Shown: positions 43,134 to 51,754, numbered from the stretch's first letter. The stretch: 64,000 nucleotides of DNA from JAIOHN01 sp038258185 (GCA_038258185.1 JBBSQD010000006.1:1-64000); one strand, 5' to 3'. Translations and numbers: made by a program. The notes: a model not told the origin generated them from the sequence alone.

Positions 43134-43526
43134 TTAATCCTGGAGCAACCATTGAATTGCGCTGCTTTCGGAGGCGAACACATCGCGCTGGCGGTAATGG
43201 TTGGAACTGCGTATCACCAGCGAAATCACCTGTGCGGCCAGACGGCTGCCAATCAGGATGCTCAACCGTCCACGGACTTCAGGTCGCATCTGTGATAGTT
43301 CCCGTGCGCGGCGCAGCCCATAGGCGCTGACGATGTTGCCATGCAGCGAGATATCCAGCAGCATGCGCCAGGTCTGATCCGGCGGCCAGTCGCTCAACTC
43401 CGCTGCAATATCCACCGCCCATAAATCAATGGTTGTGGGAGATGTGTTTTGGAAGCGATAACAGAGGATGCGCCCATCTGAAATCCACTCTTTGCGATAA
43501 GCTGTGCTGGCTTCGATTTCAGACAT
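43134..43526 (-). CDS. STAS-like small protein downstream of a response regulator
   Basis: About 130 residues. The pattern ILCYRFQNTSPTTIDLWAVDI, WRMLLDISLHGNIVSAYGLRRARELSQM and GRLSILIGS resembles SpoIIAA-like STAS proteins: a strand then a helix after a short D-x-S loop. I see it as a probable fold match, not proven. The ATG lies inside the end of the regulator gene (overlap in ATGTCTGA), so translation is coupled. Function probably regulatory protein-protein contact. Confidence 0.6.
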   Translation of the reverse strand: MSEIEASTAYRKEWISDGRILCYRFQNTSPTTIDLWAVDIAAELSDWPPDQTWRMLLDISLHGNIVSAYGLRRARELSQMRPEVRGRLSILIGSRLAAQVISLVIRSSNHYRQRDVFASESSAIQWLLQD

Positions 43527-44238
43527 CAAATTTATAACCTACGCCCCAGACTGTCTGGATAAAAAGCGGCTTGGCCGGGTCAGGCTCGATCTTTTCGCGC
43601 AGGCGGCGCACATGCACTGTGACCGTGCTGGAATCGCCATAAAACTCGTAACCCCACACCTGATCCAGCAATTGATCGCGCGTGAAAACCTGGCGCGAAT
43701 TGGATGCCAGAAACCACATCAGGTCAAACTCTTTGGCTGTCAGAGAAATCGGGCGATTATCCACCAGAACTTCACGCGTGCGCGGGTCGATATACAAGCG
43801 TTCGAATTGCAAAGGGCGCTCGGCAGAACCTGAGGAATGCGCGTAAGTGCGGCGTAAAACTGCCCGCACGCGTGCAACCAGTTCCTGCGGGCTGAAGGGC
43901 TTGGTCACATAATCATCCGCGCCTAATTCAAAGCCCTGAATGCGATCATATTCCCCGGTACGGGCGGTCAGGATGATGATGGGCACTTCATGTTCGGTCA
44001 CCAGCGTGCCTGAGCTATCACCTTCACGCAGCCGACGCGTAATGGTCAGACCGTCAATACCGGGCAGCATGATATCCAGCACCAGCAGATCGGGCGGCTC
44101 TTTGCGAATGAGATCGAGCGCAGTCGTGCCATCTGCCGCTTCCATAACCTGATAACCATCCCGTTCCAGATAGCGGCGCACAACTTCGCGGATAGTGGGT
44201 TCATCATCAACCACCAGAATCGTGTGGGATTGCCTCAT
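43519..44238 (-). CDS. OmpR/PhoB-family response regulator (orphan)
   Basis: 239 residues. The receiver has VVDDEPTIRE, Asp55 in LLVLDIMLPGIDG and Lys in DDYVTKPFSP. A ~10-residue insertion (EGDSSGTLVTEHEV) precedes the IIILTAR strand. Winged-helix output: EFDLMWFLASNSRQVFTRDQ and VTVHVRRLREKI. No kinase gene adjacent; instead it overlaps a STAS-like gene. Confidence 0.93.
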   Translation of the reverse strand: MRQSHTILVVDDEPTIREVVRRYLERDGYQVMEAADGTTALDLIRKEPPDLLVLDIMLPGIDGLTITRRLREGDSSGTLVTEHEVPIIILTARTGEYDRIQGFELGADDYVTKPFSPQELVARVRAVLRRTYAHSSGSAERPLQFERLYIDPRTREVLVDNRPISLTAKEFDLMWFLASNSRQVFTRDQLLDQVWGYEFYGDSSTVTVHVRRLREKIEPDPAKPLFIQTVWGVGYKFDV

Positions 44239-44406
44239 CAGAAAGTTTACTCACTTTTACCCATAGATTTATTTTCAGCCCAAATCAGGCTCTCGTAACC
44301 TTCACGTAAGCATTTACTGTTTCAATTCATCTTGATTGTGCGAGAGTACCTGACTATCGATATTGTAGTATATATCACAATAAATTGTCACTATCTGGAG
44401 ATGATG

Positions 44407-45045
44407 ATGCGAAAATTTTTGACCCTGGCCGTTCTTTTGACTTTGCTTGTAACCGCCTGTGCCCAGCAATCAACTCCTGCGACTGAGTCAATCGTTGAAG
44501 TCACATTGCCGCCAACCGAAATCCCGCAGGATACCGATCCCGCAACGCCTACGGCTGAAATCGCGGCTGCGCAGGAAGCGGAGCAACCCGTCGCCAATAT
44601 AGATATTCCGGCGATCCAGAACGTATCGTTGGTAAATGCCGCCACGGGCGAAACTTTTACACTGGCGGATTTCGAGGGCAAGACCGTGCTGGTAGAGCCG
44701 ATGGCGACCTGGTGCACCAACTGTCGCGCACAGTTAGGCAATGTCATCCGCGCGAAAAGTCAGTTGGGCAGCGATTTTGTCTTTGTCGGTTTGAGCGTGG
44801 GCGAAAATATCACGGATAGCGATCTGGCCACTTATGCCACCCGTCAGGGTTTTGATCTGGTGTTCGCGGTGGCGACTTCCGAAATGCTCACTGAGCTGAC
44901 CAGCAACTTTGGTCGTGCCTCCCTGACGCCGCCCTCTACACCGCATTTTATCATCCGGCCTGATGGCAGCATGACCGACTTGTTTACAGGCTCTAAAAAT
45001 TCAGATACGCTCGTGTCACTGCTCAATGAAGCTGCTGGAGCTTAA
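44407..45045 (+). CDS. TlpA-like thioredoxin-fold lipoprotein
   Basis: About 212 residues. Lipobox LVTAC, a Thr/Pro/Ala-rich stalk (20-65), then a thioredoxin fold with the redox motif ATWCTNCRAQL and PSTPHFIIRPDGS carrying the cis-Pro region. GGAG lies 6 bases before the third of three consecutive ATGs, hence the chosen start. It would reduce or isomerise disulfides outside the membrane, taking electrons from the CcdA-like protein encoded 2 bases downstream. Confidence 0.88.
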   Translation: MRKFLTLAVLLTLLVTACAQQSTPATESIVEVTLPPTEIPQDTDPATPTAEIAAAQEAEQPVANIDIPAIQNVSLVNAATGETFTLADFEGKTVLVEPMATWCTNCRAQLGNVIRAKSQLGSDFVFVGLSVGENITDSDLATYATRQGFDLVFAVATSEMLTELTSNFGRASLTPPSTPHFIIRPDGSMTDLFTGSKNSDTLVSLLNEAAGA

Positions 45046-45047
45046 GT

Positions 45048-45842
45048 GTGTCCGAGTTATTGACTGCATTCACGCTGGGGAACGCCGCCATTCTGACGAA
45101 TGTCTGTATGCTGCCCCTGTATCCCGGCCTGATCGCGTTTCTGGCCGGGACAGCCGATAGTCAACGCTCCCGGCTGACCACCGGCTTGCTGGGTGCGGTG
45201 GTGCTGGCGGGTATCCTCAGCATGATGATCCTGATCGGGTTGGTGCTGCATGTGACTCAGGCGTTTTTCGGGAGCATTTTTAATATCCTGCTGCCGGTGA
45301 TTTACATCATCGTGATCGTGCTGGGTGTGCTGCTGCTGATTGGCCGCAGTCCGTTTGCAAAATTGCAGACCGCCCAGGCACCGATGCTGCGCAATCCGTA
45401 TATCACGGCTTACGTCTATGGCCTGCTGTTCGGGCCGATGACACTGCCCTGCACCGGGCCGATTATCGTCACGGCGTTTGCGACCGGAGCCGGAGACGCC
45501 GGGATGCTGCTGGATGGCATCGTCTATTTTCTGGCGTTTGGGCTGGGATTTGGCTGGCCGTTAGTGCTGCTCCCGCTATTGGCGTTGCCCGTTCAGCGGC
45601 GTTTCGTCAGTTGGCTGACTCACAACCACCTGCTGCTTAATCGGGTGTCTGGCATTCTGCTGATCAGTGTAGGCATCTTCGGCTTTATCAGCGAACTGCT
45701 GCCGCTGTGGATTGACGGTTTCGAGCCGACCGGGGCGCTGATCGCACTCTACTGGCTGATCGTCATCCTGATCGCAGGCGCGGTCATCTACGTGACGCGC
45801 CGTGAAACTCACACCCCCGAACAAAGCATCAACGCCGCATAA
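45048..45842 (+). CDS. ccdA: CcdA/DsbD-like thiol-disulfide transmembrane protein
   Basis: 264 residues from a GTG start, about seven helices. The two redox Cys sit where the family has them: LTNVCMLPLYPG in the first helix and MTLPCTGPIIV in the second repeat. It passes electrons from cytoplasmic thioredoxin to the extracytoplasmic TlpA-like partner for cytochrome c maturation or general thiol reduction. Operon with the upstream lipoprotein, ending in a hairpin terminator. Confidence 0.9.
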   Translation: MSELLTAFTLGNAAILTNVCMLPLYPGLIAFLAGTADSQRSRLTTGLLGAVVLAGILSMMILIGLVLHVTQAFFGSIFNILLPVIYIIVIVLGVLLLIGRSPFAKLQTAQAPMLRNPYITAYVYGLLFGPMTLPCTGPIIVTAFATGAGDAGMLLDGIVYFLAFGLGFGWPLVLLPLLALPVQRRFVSWLTHNHLLLNRVSGILLISVGIFGFISELLPLWIDGFEPTGALIALYWLIVILIAGAVIYVTRRETHTPEQSINAA

Positions 45843-45848
45843 CCCTCG

Positions 45849-45900
45849 ACAGCAGCTTTTCTCGATTGATGTGTGATGTCGGGGAAGTTGCTGTTTTATT
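45849..45900 (+). terminator. Rho-independent terminator
   Basis: 10-bp stem with one G-U pair (45849-45858 with 45885-45894), extendable inwards by wobble pairs, followed by TTTATT. It ends the thioredoxin/ccdA operon. Confidence 0.65.
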
Positions 45901-45950
45901 GGGCGAACAAATTGAGTTTGTCATAATTATTTTCAGTCCAGCAAAACTTA

Positions 45951-45979
45951 TAGACAACCCTCCAAAATTCTGCTATGCT
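45951..45979 (+). promoter_or_regulatory. Sigma-70-type promoter for the ABC-F leader
   Basis: TAGACA (45951-45956), exactly 17 bp, then TATGCT (45974-45979). The predicted start of transcription is near 45986, next to the leader-peptide ATG. Confidence 0.65.
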
Positions 45980-45986
45980 GTGAAGC

Positions 45987-46073
45987 ATGATTTACTTCTC
46001 GTATCATAAAACACTCGCATTTATCCGTCTGTCGTCCACTTCAGGCGCTCCGGGGGATAGGTGCGCCTGCTAA
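45987..46073 (+). CDS. Putative 28-residue leader peptide of the ABC-F gene
   Basis: ATG at 45987, at or within a base or two of the predicted +1, so probably translated as a leaderless frame; 28 codons to TAA at 46071. Its 3' part covers arm 1 of the leader fold and the stop lies directly after arm 2. A ribosome stalled mid-peptide would mask arm 1. The peptide has no recognised homologue; its position and timing are the argument. Confidence 0.5.
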   Translation: MIYFSYHKTLAFIRLSSTSGAPGDRCAC

Positions 46074-46136
46074 CTGGTACGTAATGTAATTTGTAATTTT
46101 ACGGCTGTAGGCGTGACTGCTTGCAGCCGTTTTGAT
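46042..46136 (+). promoter_or_regulatory. Putative translation-dependent attenuator
   Basis: Arm 1 (46042-46048) pairs perfectly with arm 2 (46063-46069). Arm 2 (46064-46070) can instead pair with arm 3 (46107-46113, one G-U). Arm 3 lies in the 5' side of a terminator hairpin (46101-46107 with 46124-46130, plus inner pairs) followed by TTTTGATT. Stalling in the leader peptide would free arm 2 to capture arm 3 and allow read-through into the ABC-F gene. Confidence 0.55.
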
Positions 46137-46208
46137 TCTGGCATTGGGTGAATCTGGCATGGGCAATCACGCTTCCAGCCCATCATGGGATATTTTACGG
46201 AGGAACTC

Positions 46209-47861
46209 ATGCACATTATCAATATCAACACCATCACCGTCAACCACGCCGGTCGGCAAATCTTCAGCGAACTGACATGGGCCATTGGCGATCATGACCG
46301 AGTCGGTCTGGTCGGCCCCAACGGTGTGGGCAAATCCACCCTGCTCAAAGCCATCATGGGCGAAGTCCAGCCGGATACCGGCAGCATCAGCCGGATACGC
46401 GGCGTGACCGTGGGCTATCTGCCGCAGCAGGTGGAACTCACACCTGGGCGGCAACTCTTGCAGGAAGCCCTCACGCCACCCCCCGAACTGGCCGCTGTCG
46501 AAGCCGAACTGACGCGCATCGAAGCGCAGTTAGGTGATCCTGATGTCTATAACAGTGAGAGCAAACTCACCCGCGTACTGCGTCATCAGGAGAAGATTCT
46601 GCTGGAATATGAGCGTCTGGGTGGGCCGCGCCACGAAAGTCTGGTCAAGGAACTGCTGGCGCATCTGGGTTTTACAGCCGACGACTACGACTTACCCACT
46701 GATACCCTCAGTGGCGGTCAGAAAAAGCTGGTTATGCTGGCGCGTCTGGCGGCTGAGACTCCGTCCGTGCTGTTGCTGGATGAACCAGATAATCATCTCG
46801 ATCTGGAAGCCAAGCATCATCTGGAAAATTTCATCAGGAGTTATGGCGGCTCCGTGATCATCGTGTCGCATGATCGTTATCTGCTGGATGCCGTCGCGCT
46901 GGAAATTGCCGAAATGGAAGATGGCAAGCTCAACCTGTATCCCGGCAATTACACCGCGTATACCACTGAGCGTGAACTGCGCCGCATGCGCCAGCAGCAG
47001 ATGTTTATCGCGCAGCAAAAACGCATCCAGCAGATTGAGGAAGCCATCAAAGAGTGGGAACTCAAAGCGCGTAATGACCTCAATGAACGCCATGCACGGC
47101 AGGCGGCCAGTCGGCGCAAAATGCTGGCGCGGATGGAAGAAAGCGGCGATATGGTCGAGCGCGTCTATGAACGCCGCCAGATGGAACTTCAGCTTGAAGG
47201 CTGGCGCGGCAGCACCAAAGCGCTGGAAATCATTGATCTGTGCATGGGGTTTGGGGATGATCTGCTGTTCATGGATTTGAATCTGCTGGTGCGGCATGGT
47301 GAGCGCATCGGCCTGATTGGCCCCAACGGTGCCGGAAAATCGGTTTTGTTCCGCCTGATTCTGGGCCAGCATGAACCGTTAGATGGACTGATTAAAGTTG
47401 GCCCCAGCACACGCATCGGTTACTATTCACAGGAACATGAAACACTCAGCGATTGGTTGACGCGCACACCGCTGGATCGCATCCGTGATATCAAGCCCAT
47501 GAGCGAGGGCGAGGCAGTCAGCTTTCTGCTCAAGTTCCAGTTGAAATACGACCAGTTACGCATGCCAGTCGGTACCATGAGCGGTGGTGAACGCAGCCGC
47601 CTGCAACTGGCCGCGCTGATGCTGGAACAGCCCAATCTGCTGCTGCTAGACGAGCCAACCAATAATCTGGACATTCCCTCAACCGAAGCGCTGGACGCCG
47701 CGCTGGAGGACTTTGAAGGGGCTATCCTGACCATTTCTCATGATCGTTACTTTCTCGACCGCACGATTGACCGGGTGGTCGAACTGGACGAGGGTACACT
47801 GACGACCTATACTGGCGGCTACACGGATTATCTGACGGCTACCGGGCGCGCTTTTGCCTGA
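46209..47861 (+). CDS. ABC-F family ATPase (ribosome-associated)
   Basis: 550 residues, two ATPase cassettes and no membrane part. Cassette 1: GPNGVGKST (36-44), LSGGQKKL, LLLDEPDNHLD. A basic coiled linker with ARNDLNERHARQAASRRKML follows. Cassette 2: GPNGAGKS, MSGGERSRLQL, LLLDEPTNNLD. ABC-F proteins enter the E site and act on stalled or antibiotic-bound ribosomes or tune translation. GGAGGA precedes the ATG at 46209. Whether it is a housekeeping or an antibiotic-protection member cannot be told from the linker by eye, but the 220-base attenuator-like leader resembles those of inducible resistance types. Confidence 0.92.
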   Translation: MHIININTITVNHAGRQIFSELTWAIGDHDRVGLVGPNGVGKSTLLKAIMGEVQPDTGSISRIRGVTVGYLPQQVELTPGRQLLQEALTPPPELAAVEAELTRIEAQLGDPDVYNSESKLTRVLRHQEKILLEYERLGGPRHESLVKELLAHLGFTADDYDLPTDTLSGGQKKLVMLARLAAETPSVLLLDEPDNHLDLEAKHHLENFIRSYGGSVIIVSHDRYLLDAVALEIAEMEDGKLNLYPGNYTAYTTERELRRMRQQQMFIAQQKRIQQIEEAIKEWELKARNDLNERHARQAASRRKMLARMEESGDMVERVYERRQMELQLEGWRGSTKALEIIDLCMGFGDDLLFMDLNLLVRHGERIGLIGPNGAGKSVLFRLILGQHEPLDGLIKVGPSTRIGYYSQEHETLSDWLTRTPLDRIRDIKPMSEGEAVSFLLKFQLKYDQLRMPVGTMSGGERSRLQLAALMLEQPNLLLLDEPTNNLDIPSTEALDAALEDFEGAILTISHDRYFLDRTIDRVVELDEGTLTTYTGGYTDYLTATGRAFA

Positions 47862-47924
47862 AAACAAACGCAGCCATCAGCCCGAAAATCCGTAAGCCAC
47901 GCTTAATGCTGAAGGATAAGATTG

Positions 47925-48737
47925 ATGCCTGCGATTTATACAATGGGTGATATTCACGGTCATTATCAGCAGATGATGACTCTGTTACGGGTTAATCACC
48001 TGATCGATGCTGAAGATCACTGGTGCGGCGGCACAGATGCCCTCTGGTTCGCGGGCGATTTTTTCGACCGTGGGCCAGATGGCGCTCCTGTCGTGGAGGC
48101 CATCATGCGCCTCCAGCGTGAGGCGCAGGCCGCTGGCGGCGAGATCAAAGCCGTGCTGGGCAATCACGATGTGTTGCTGTTATCGGTGGTGCGCTTTGGT
48201 AAATACAATCAGGCCATCATCGACGCGGTAACCAGCGGCAAAATGCCCCGGCTCAGTCAGTTGGATTGGTTTACGGCAGGTTGGATTAATAACGGCGGTG
48301 TACCGAATGATCTGGGGCGCTTAACGTCTGTCCACATCGACTGGTTAAGCGCGTTACCGGCGATGTTTTTGCAGCACGGTTACCTCTTTTTCCATGCTGA
48401 CTCGTCACTGTATCTGCATTACGGCACCCGTGTAGACGATGTCAATGCGGCATTTAAGGCTATTATTGAGAGCGATGATCGCGAGGCGTGGGATTTGCTG
48501 CTCGATCAGTTCAGCGAGCATAAAGCCTTTATGAGCAATATGTCCAAAGTGCGGCTGTTTCAAACGGTCTTCGGCGGCAAGCAGATTATTCATGGGCATA
48601 CACCCATCATGAACGCCACCAATCAACCGCCCAAAACCGTGACCGAACCCTACTTGTATGCCAGCGAGCGCTGCATCAATATCGATCACGGCCTTTATCG
48701 CGGTGGGCCGGGGTTCATCTATCAGTTAAACGTGTAA
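47925..48737 (+). CDS. PPP-family metallophosphatase
   Basis: 270 residues with the serine/threonine-phosphatase/diadenosine-tetraphosphatase motif set: YTMGDIHGHY, FAGDFFDRGPDG, VLGNHDVLL and IIHGHTP. Two metal ions are held by the Asp/His/Asn residues. It may dephosphorylate proteins or nucleotides such as Ap4A; the choice is open. The ATG at 47925 follows a TTG in the same frame. Convergent with the next gene. Confidence 0.88.
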   Translation: MPAIYTMGDIHGHYQQMMTLLRVNHLIDAEDHWCGGTDALWFAGDFFDRGPDGAPVVEAIMRLQREAQAAGGEIKAVLGNHDVLLLSVVRFGKYNQAIIDAVTSGKMPRLSQLDWFTAGWINNGGVPNDLGRLTSVHIDWLSALPAMFLQHGYLFFHADSSLYLHYGTRVDDVNAAFKAIIESDDREAWDLLLDQFSEHKAFMSNMSKVRLFQTVFGGKQIIHGHTPIMNATNQPPKTVTEPYLYASERCINIDHGLYRGGPGFIYQLNV

Positions 48738-48763
48738 AACAATATCAGGCGCAGCAGGTTACC

Positions 48764-49861
48764 CTACTGCCATGACGCGGATTCGAGCAGGCCGCCGTTA
48801 ATCCACAGGGCATTCAGGCTGCGGTTGATGGGTAGGGCGCTGGTGGGGCCCAGGTGACGATCATAGATTTCACCATAGTTGCCCAATTCCCTGATGACTG
48901 GCACGATAAAATTCGGTGCCAACCCCAGACGAATACTTGTCTCAACAGCCACATCCAACAGGCGTGCCCGGGCAATGCCGACCCTGTTCACGTAAGCCTC
49001 TTCATCTTCGCCTTCAATACGGGCAAAATCCATCACGTTGGAGCTGTTAATTCCCAACTCCTCCGCGTAGATCAGGCCATTCATAGTCCAGTCGACAATG
49101 GCACTCCACTGCTTGTCGCCATAACGATAAACCGGGCCTTTACCAATGCGTGTGAATGGCACTTCCCACACCACAAAATCATCAGGCACATCAGTGGTTT
49201 GTCGCCGGATTTCCAGCAGGGAACGCTCGGAGGTCTGCACATTGCAGCGTCCCGCCAGGAATGCTTCCTGCACAGCCTGTGCATCTCCAAAGGTCAACAG
49301 CTCAAAGCGCAGATTACGCACCGCCATCTCATTGCTGAGATTAGACGCGGCCAGCGTATCAGCAATCGCACAGATGGTTTCGCCAGAGAGGTCATCCCAG
49401 GTTTCAATTTCACTGTCGCGCCGTACCATGATGGATTGCCCATCAAAAAATGTCACTGGCCCAAAATCCAACCCGGCATTACTATCCTGAGTCAGATTCA
49501 AAGCCAGATCATGCAGTAGGGCGACATCCAATTCCCCGCTTAACAGGTCAGACGGTGGTGTTTTCAGCGGTAAAAGGCGCAGATCCAGCGCTGTCGGGTC
49601 ACCAAAAATTGCGGTGGCGATGGCCGTGCACAATTCCACATCAATACCAGTGATATCACCGGTGTTCGGATTAAGAAAACCGAAGCCGAATACATCTTCG
49701 TTGACACCGCAGGTCAGTTGACCACGTGCCAGCACGGTCGCCAGCGTCGGGCCGATTTCCAGCTCTGCCGTGGGTGCATCCTGCGCCAGCAGTAAAGTCG
49801 TTCCACTGAGCAGGATAAGCATAAACACAAGGGGAAGCAGTTTCAGTTTAATGGATGTCAT
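48764..49861 (-). CDS. Family 3 extracellular amino-acid-binding protein (AapJ-like)
   Basis: 365 residues. Signal peptide LPLVFMLILLSGTTLLLAQ and then the periplasmic-binding fold of general amino acid transport: LTCGVNEDVFGFGFLNPNTGDITGID is split over the first lobe, with FFDGQSIMVRRDS, CAIADTLAASNLS and GPVYRYGDKQWSAIVDW. It would deliver amino acids to an ABC permease. No permease or ATPase gene is adjacent, so it is an orphan or serves as a sensor component. A selenoprotein gene ends 8 bases upstream, so the two may be co-transcribed. Confidence 0.85.
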   Translation of the reverse strand: MTSIKLKLLPLVFMLILLSGTTLLLAQDAPTAELEIGPTLATVLARGQLTCGVNEDVFGFGFLNPNTGDITGIDVELCTAIATAIFGDPTALDLRLLPLKTPPSDLLSGELDVALLHDLALNLTQDSNAGLDFGPVTFFDGQSIMVRRDSEIETWDDLSGETICAIADTLAASNLSNEMAVRNLRFELLTFGDAQAVQEAFLAGRCNVQTSERSLLEIRRQTTDVPDDFVVWEVPFTRIGKGPVYRYGDKQWSAIVDWTMNGLIYAEELGINSSNVMDFARIEGEDEEAYVNRVGIARARLLDVAVETSIRLGLAPNFIVPVIRELGNYGEIYDRHLGPTSALPINRSLNALWINGGLLESASWQ

Positions 49862-49869
49862 AGACTCTT

Positions 49870-50148
49870 TTATTCGCTATTGGGGCGAAATGCCGCTACT
49901 TTCTGTTCGATAATTGCGCGAATCTCACCGGGCTCGGCGTGACGACCCAGCGCCTTCTTTGAAAAGACCAGTTCGCCATTGACCATCACCTCGAAGACGC
50001 CGCCCTTGCTGGGAATTAACCGCCAGGAGGGGACATAGGCTTCGATCTCACGCTCGTTCAAAATTTCGTCCGTCAGACTGACGGCACGGGGTGTGTGATG
50101 TCAAGCCGCGCAGTATTCAATACTGATATCTAACGCACCGATTTGCAT
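49870..50148 (-). CDS. SelW/Rdx-family selenoprotein with in-frame UGA (CxxU)
   Basis: Reading from the ATG at 50148, which has GGAGGAG 7 bases upstream, gives QIGALDISIEYCAA and then TGA at 50103-50101. The same frame continues HHTPRAVSLTDEIL to a normal stop at 49870, 92 codons in all. The frame is homologous on both sides of the TGA to Rdx/SelW thioredoxin-fold proteins, whose redox motif is CxxC or CxxU; Cys13 and Sec16 occupy it here. The conserved tail LIPSKGGVFEVMVNGELVFS is intact. A stem with a G-first triloop lies 22 bases after the UGA (50068-50087), fitting a bacterial SECIS. Without recoding only a 15-residue peptide or an internally started tail would be made. A redox role with glutathione or thioredoxin is inferred. 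Confidence 0.82.
50068..50087 (-). promoter_or_regulatory. Putative bacterial SECIS element
   Basis: In the mRNA sense, CCGUCA-GUC-UGACGG forms a perfect 6-bp stem (50084-50079 with 50075-50070) with loop GUC. Past a one-base bulge it extends by two pairs. The loop begins with G and is 22 nt from the UGA, inside the distance used by SelB. Confidence 0.65.
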
Positions 50149-50333
50149 AAATCAAACTCCTCCATGATACACTGAAAAGAATTATTGTAATAACACCAGC
50201 ATATAACAAAATGCTGCATGTATCTCCAACTATATCAAATTCGTCAAAAACCTCCAACCATTAAGGTCTGGCATCTTGCCTTTTGGCCCCGCAGCAGACA
50301 CAATGAAATTATGAGGTTATGCACTGGAAGATT

Positions 50334-51074
50334 ATGAGCGCTATTGACGAACTTATCCATGAGTACAACCAGCTACGTGCCAGTGGCATGGCGGTCAAAG
50401 ATGTCTTAAACACGCTGCGCACGAAAATAGAAACCCTGGATGAAAAGAGTAAGCAAGCGCTGGCGCGTCATCTTCACGGGCTGGAAGCTCAGAAAAAAGC
50501 GACAAACACCACGCGCCGCGTAGTGGTCACGCCAGATAAAATGACGCAAACCCCAACCCAGGAACTGACCTGGGTGAATTGTCCCCATTGTGGAAAAAGC
50601 AATCAAAAGCATGAATTACTGTGTTACTCATGCGGGCGCCTGCTGGAAAGATCGCACAGTGAGTTTGAAACCCAGGCATTAGCAGAAACCAACGACCTCA
50701 CCTTCAGTAACGACTACTTTGGCCACGACTCGTTTCTGGTGTTAAAAGTACGCGGCTCTGAAGAAGCTTTTGAAGCGCAACCCCAGAAAACCGAGCAGGA
50801 ACTGATTATTGGCCGTAAAGTTGAGGGAAGTGCGGTCTTCCCCGATATCGATCTGTCTGACGTGGACGGCGAAATTTATGGCGTCTCACGCCTGCATATG
50901 TCGGTACGTTACCAGCCCAAATATAATACGCTGAGCGTGTTTGATCTGGGCAGTGCCAATGGATCATACATCAATGGTCAGCGTTTACATCCGCACGAAG
51001 TGAGGGTGCTGCGCCACAATGATGAGATTCGCCTGGGCAAGTTGGTGATGAAAGTGGCCTACCGCCACAGTTAA
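50334..51074 (+). CDS. Zinc-ribbon and FHA-domain protein
   Basis: About 246 residues. N-terminal helical part (1-60), a zinc ribbon with Cys83/86 (NCPHCGKSN) and Cys97/100 (CYSCGRLLE), then an FHA domain (130-245) with ELIIGRKVEG, YGVSRLHMSVRY and LGSANGSYINGQRLHPHE. FHA domains bind phosphothreonine, so this is a partner of Ser/Thr kinases, none of which is in the window. ATG 50334 or ATG 50319 could start it; neither ribosome binding site is ideal. Its stop overlaps the convergent creatininase-like stop by 4 bases. Confidence 0.85.
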   Translation: MSAIDELIHEYNQLRASGMAVKDVLNTLRTKIETLDEKSKQALARHLHGLEAQKKATNTTRRVVVTPDKMTQTPTQELTWVNCPHCGKSNQKHELLCYSCGRLLERSHSEFETQALAETNDLTFSNDYFGHDSFLVLKVRGSEEAFEAQPQKTEQELIIGRKVEGSAVFPDIDLSDVDGEIYGVSRLHMSVRYQPKYNTLSVFDLGSANGSYINGQRLHPHEVRVLRHNDEIRLGKLVMKVAYRHS

Positions 51075-51754
51075 CGCGCCAGCCCCTGCATAATACCGGA
51101 AATTTCGTCTACAACCTGATCAAAAAGGTTCTGCATCAGGCGGTCATCAATCTGATAGGGACCACCAAAACTGCCATCCCCCAACACGTCACGCACAGAC
51201 TTGCCTTCTTCCAGATAACCCAGGTTCACCGGGGTTTTAACCTCCGCTGGCGAGTCGGCCACACGATTAAAGGTGAAATTCTCCCCCCAATTGGCATGAT
51301 CCGACTTCAGTTGATGTTCCTGCTCAAAAGCCGCGACCACCGGGCTGTCAAACCAGCTGTGCCATGCAATGCGCGCCAGCCCATCCAGCTTCATATCCTG
51401 CAACTGCCGTGGGAATGTGTTGCCACCGTGACCATTCAGAATTAAAAATCCGCCAAACCCCTGATGGAGCAAGGTCTGAAGAATTTCCACCATAACCATA
51501 TCAAAAGTTGGTTTACTCAGGCTGATGGTGCCGGGAAAAGTAGCAAGAAAGGCACTCTGACCAAAATTAAGCGGCGGAGCCACTAAAACCTGCTCACGTT
51601 GCGCAACCGCCAGCGCGATGCGCGACGGAATGAGTATATCCGTAAGCAAACTGAGATAAGCATGTTGCTCGGTCGCACCGGTAATCAGGATGATACGATC
51701 ATCTGTCTGCAGGTAGCTCTCGACATCCATCCAATTGAGATCTTCCAAACGCAT
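51071..51754 (-). CDS. Creatininase-family amidohydrolase
   Basis: 227 residues. Metal and active-site segments: LITGATEQHAYLSLLTD, FPGTISLSKPTF, LILNGHGGNTFPRQL and SDHANWGENF. The family hydrolyses creatinine, N-formylated riboflavin precursors or mycofactocin-type peptides. The first block has EQHAYLSLLTD where EQHGPHLP is usual, so one metal ligand position differs and specificity is uncertain. Mycofactocin or riboflavin genes are not adjacent. Confidence 0.8.
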   Translation of the reverse strand: MRLEDLNWMDVESYLQTDDRIILITGATEQHAYLSLLTDILIPSRIALAVAQREQVLVAPPLNFGQSAFLATFPGTISLSKPTFDMVMVEILQTLLHQGFGGFLILNGHGGNTFPRQLQDMKLDGLARIAWHSWFDSPVVAAFEQEHQLKSDHANWGENFTFNRVADSPAEVKTPVNLGYLEEGKSVRDVLGDGSFGGPYQIDDRLMQNLFDQVVDEISGIMQGLAR

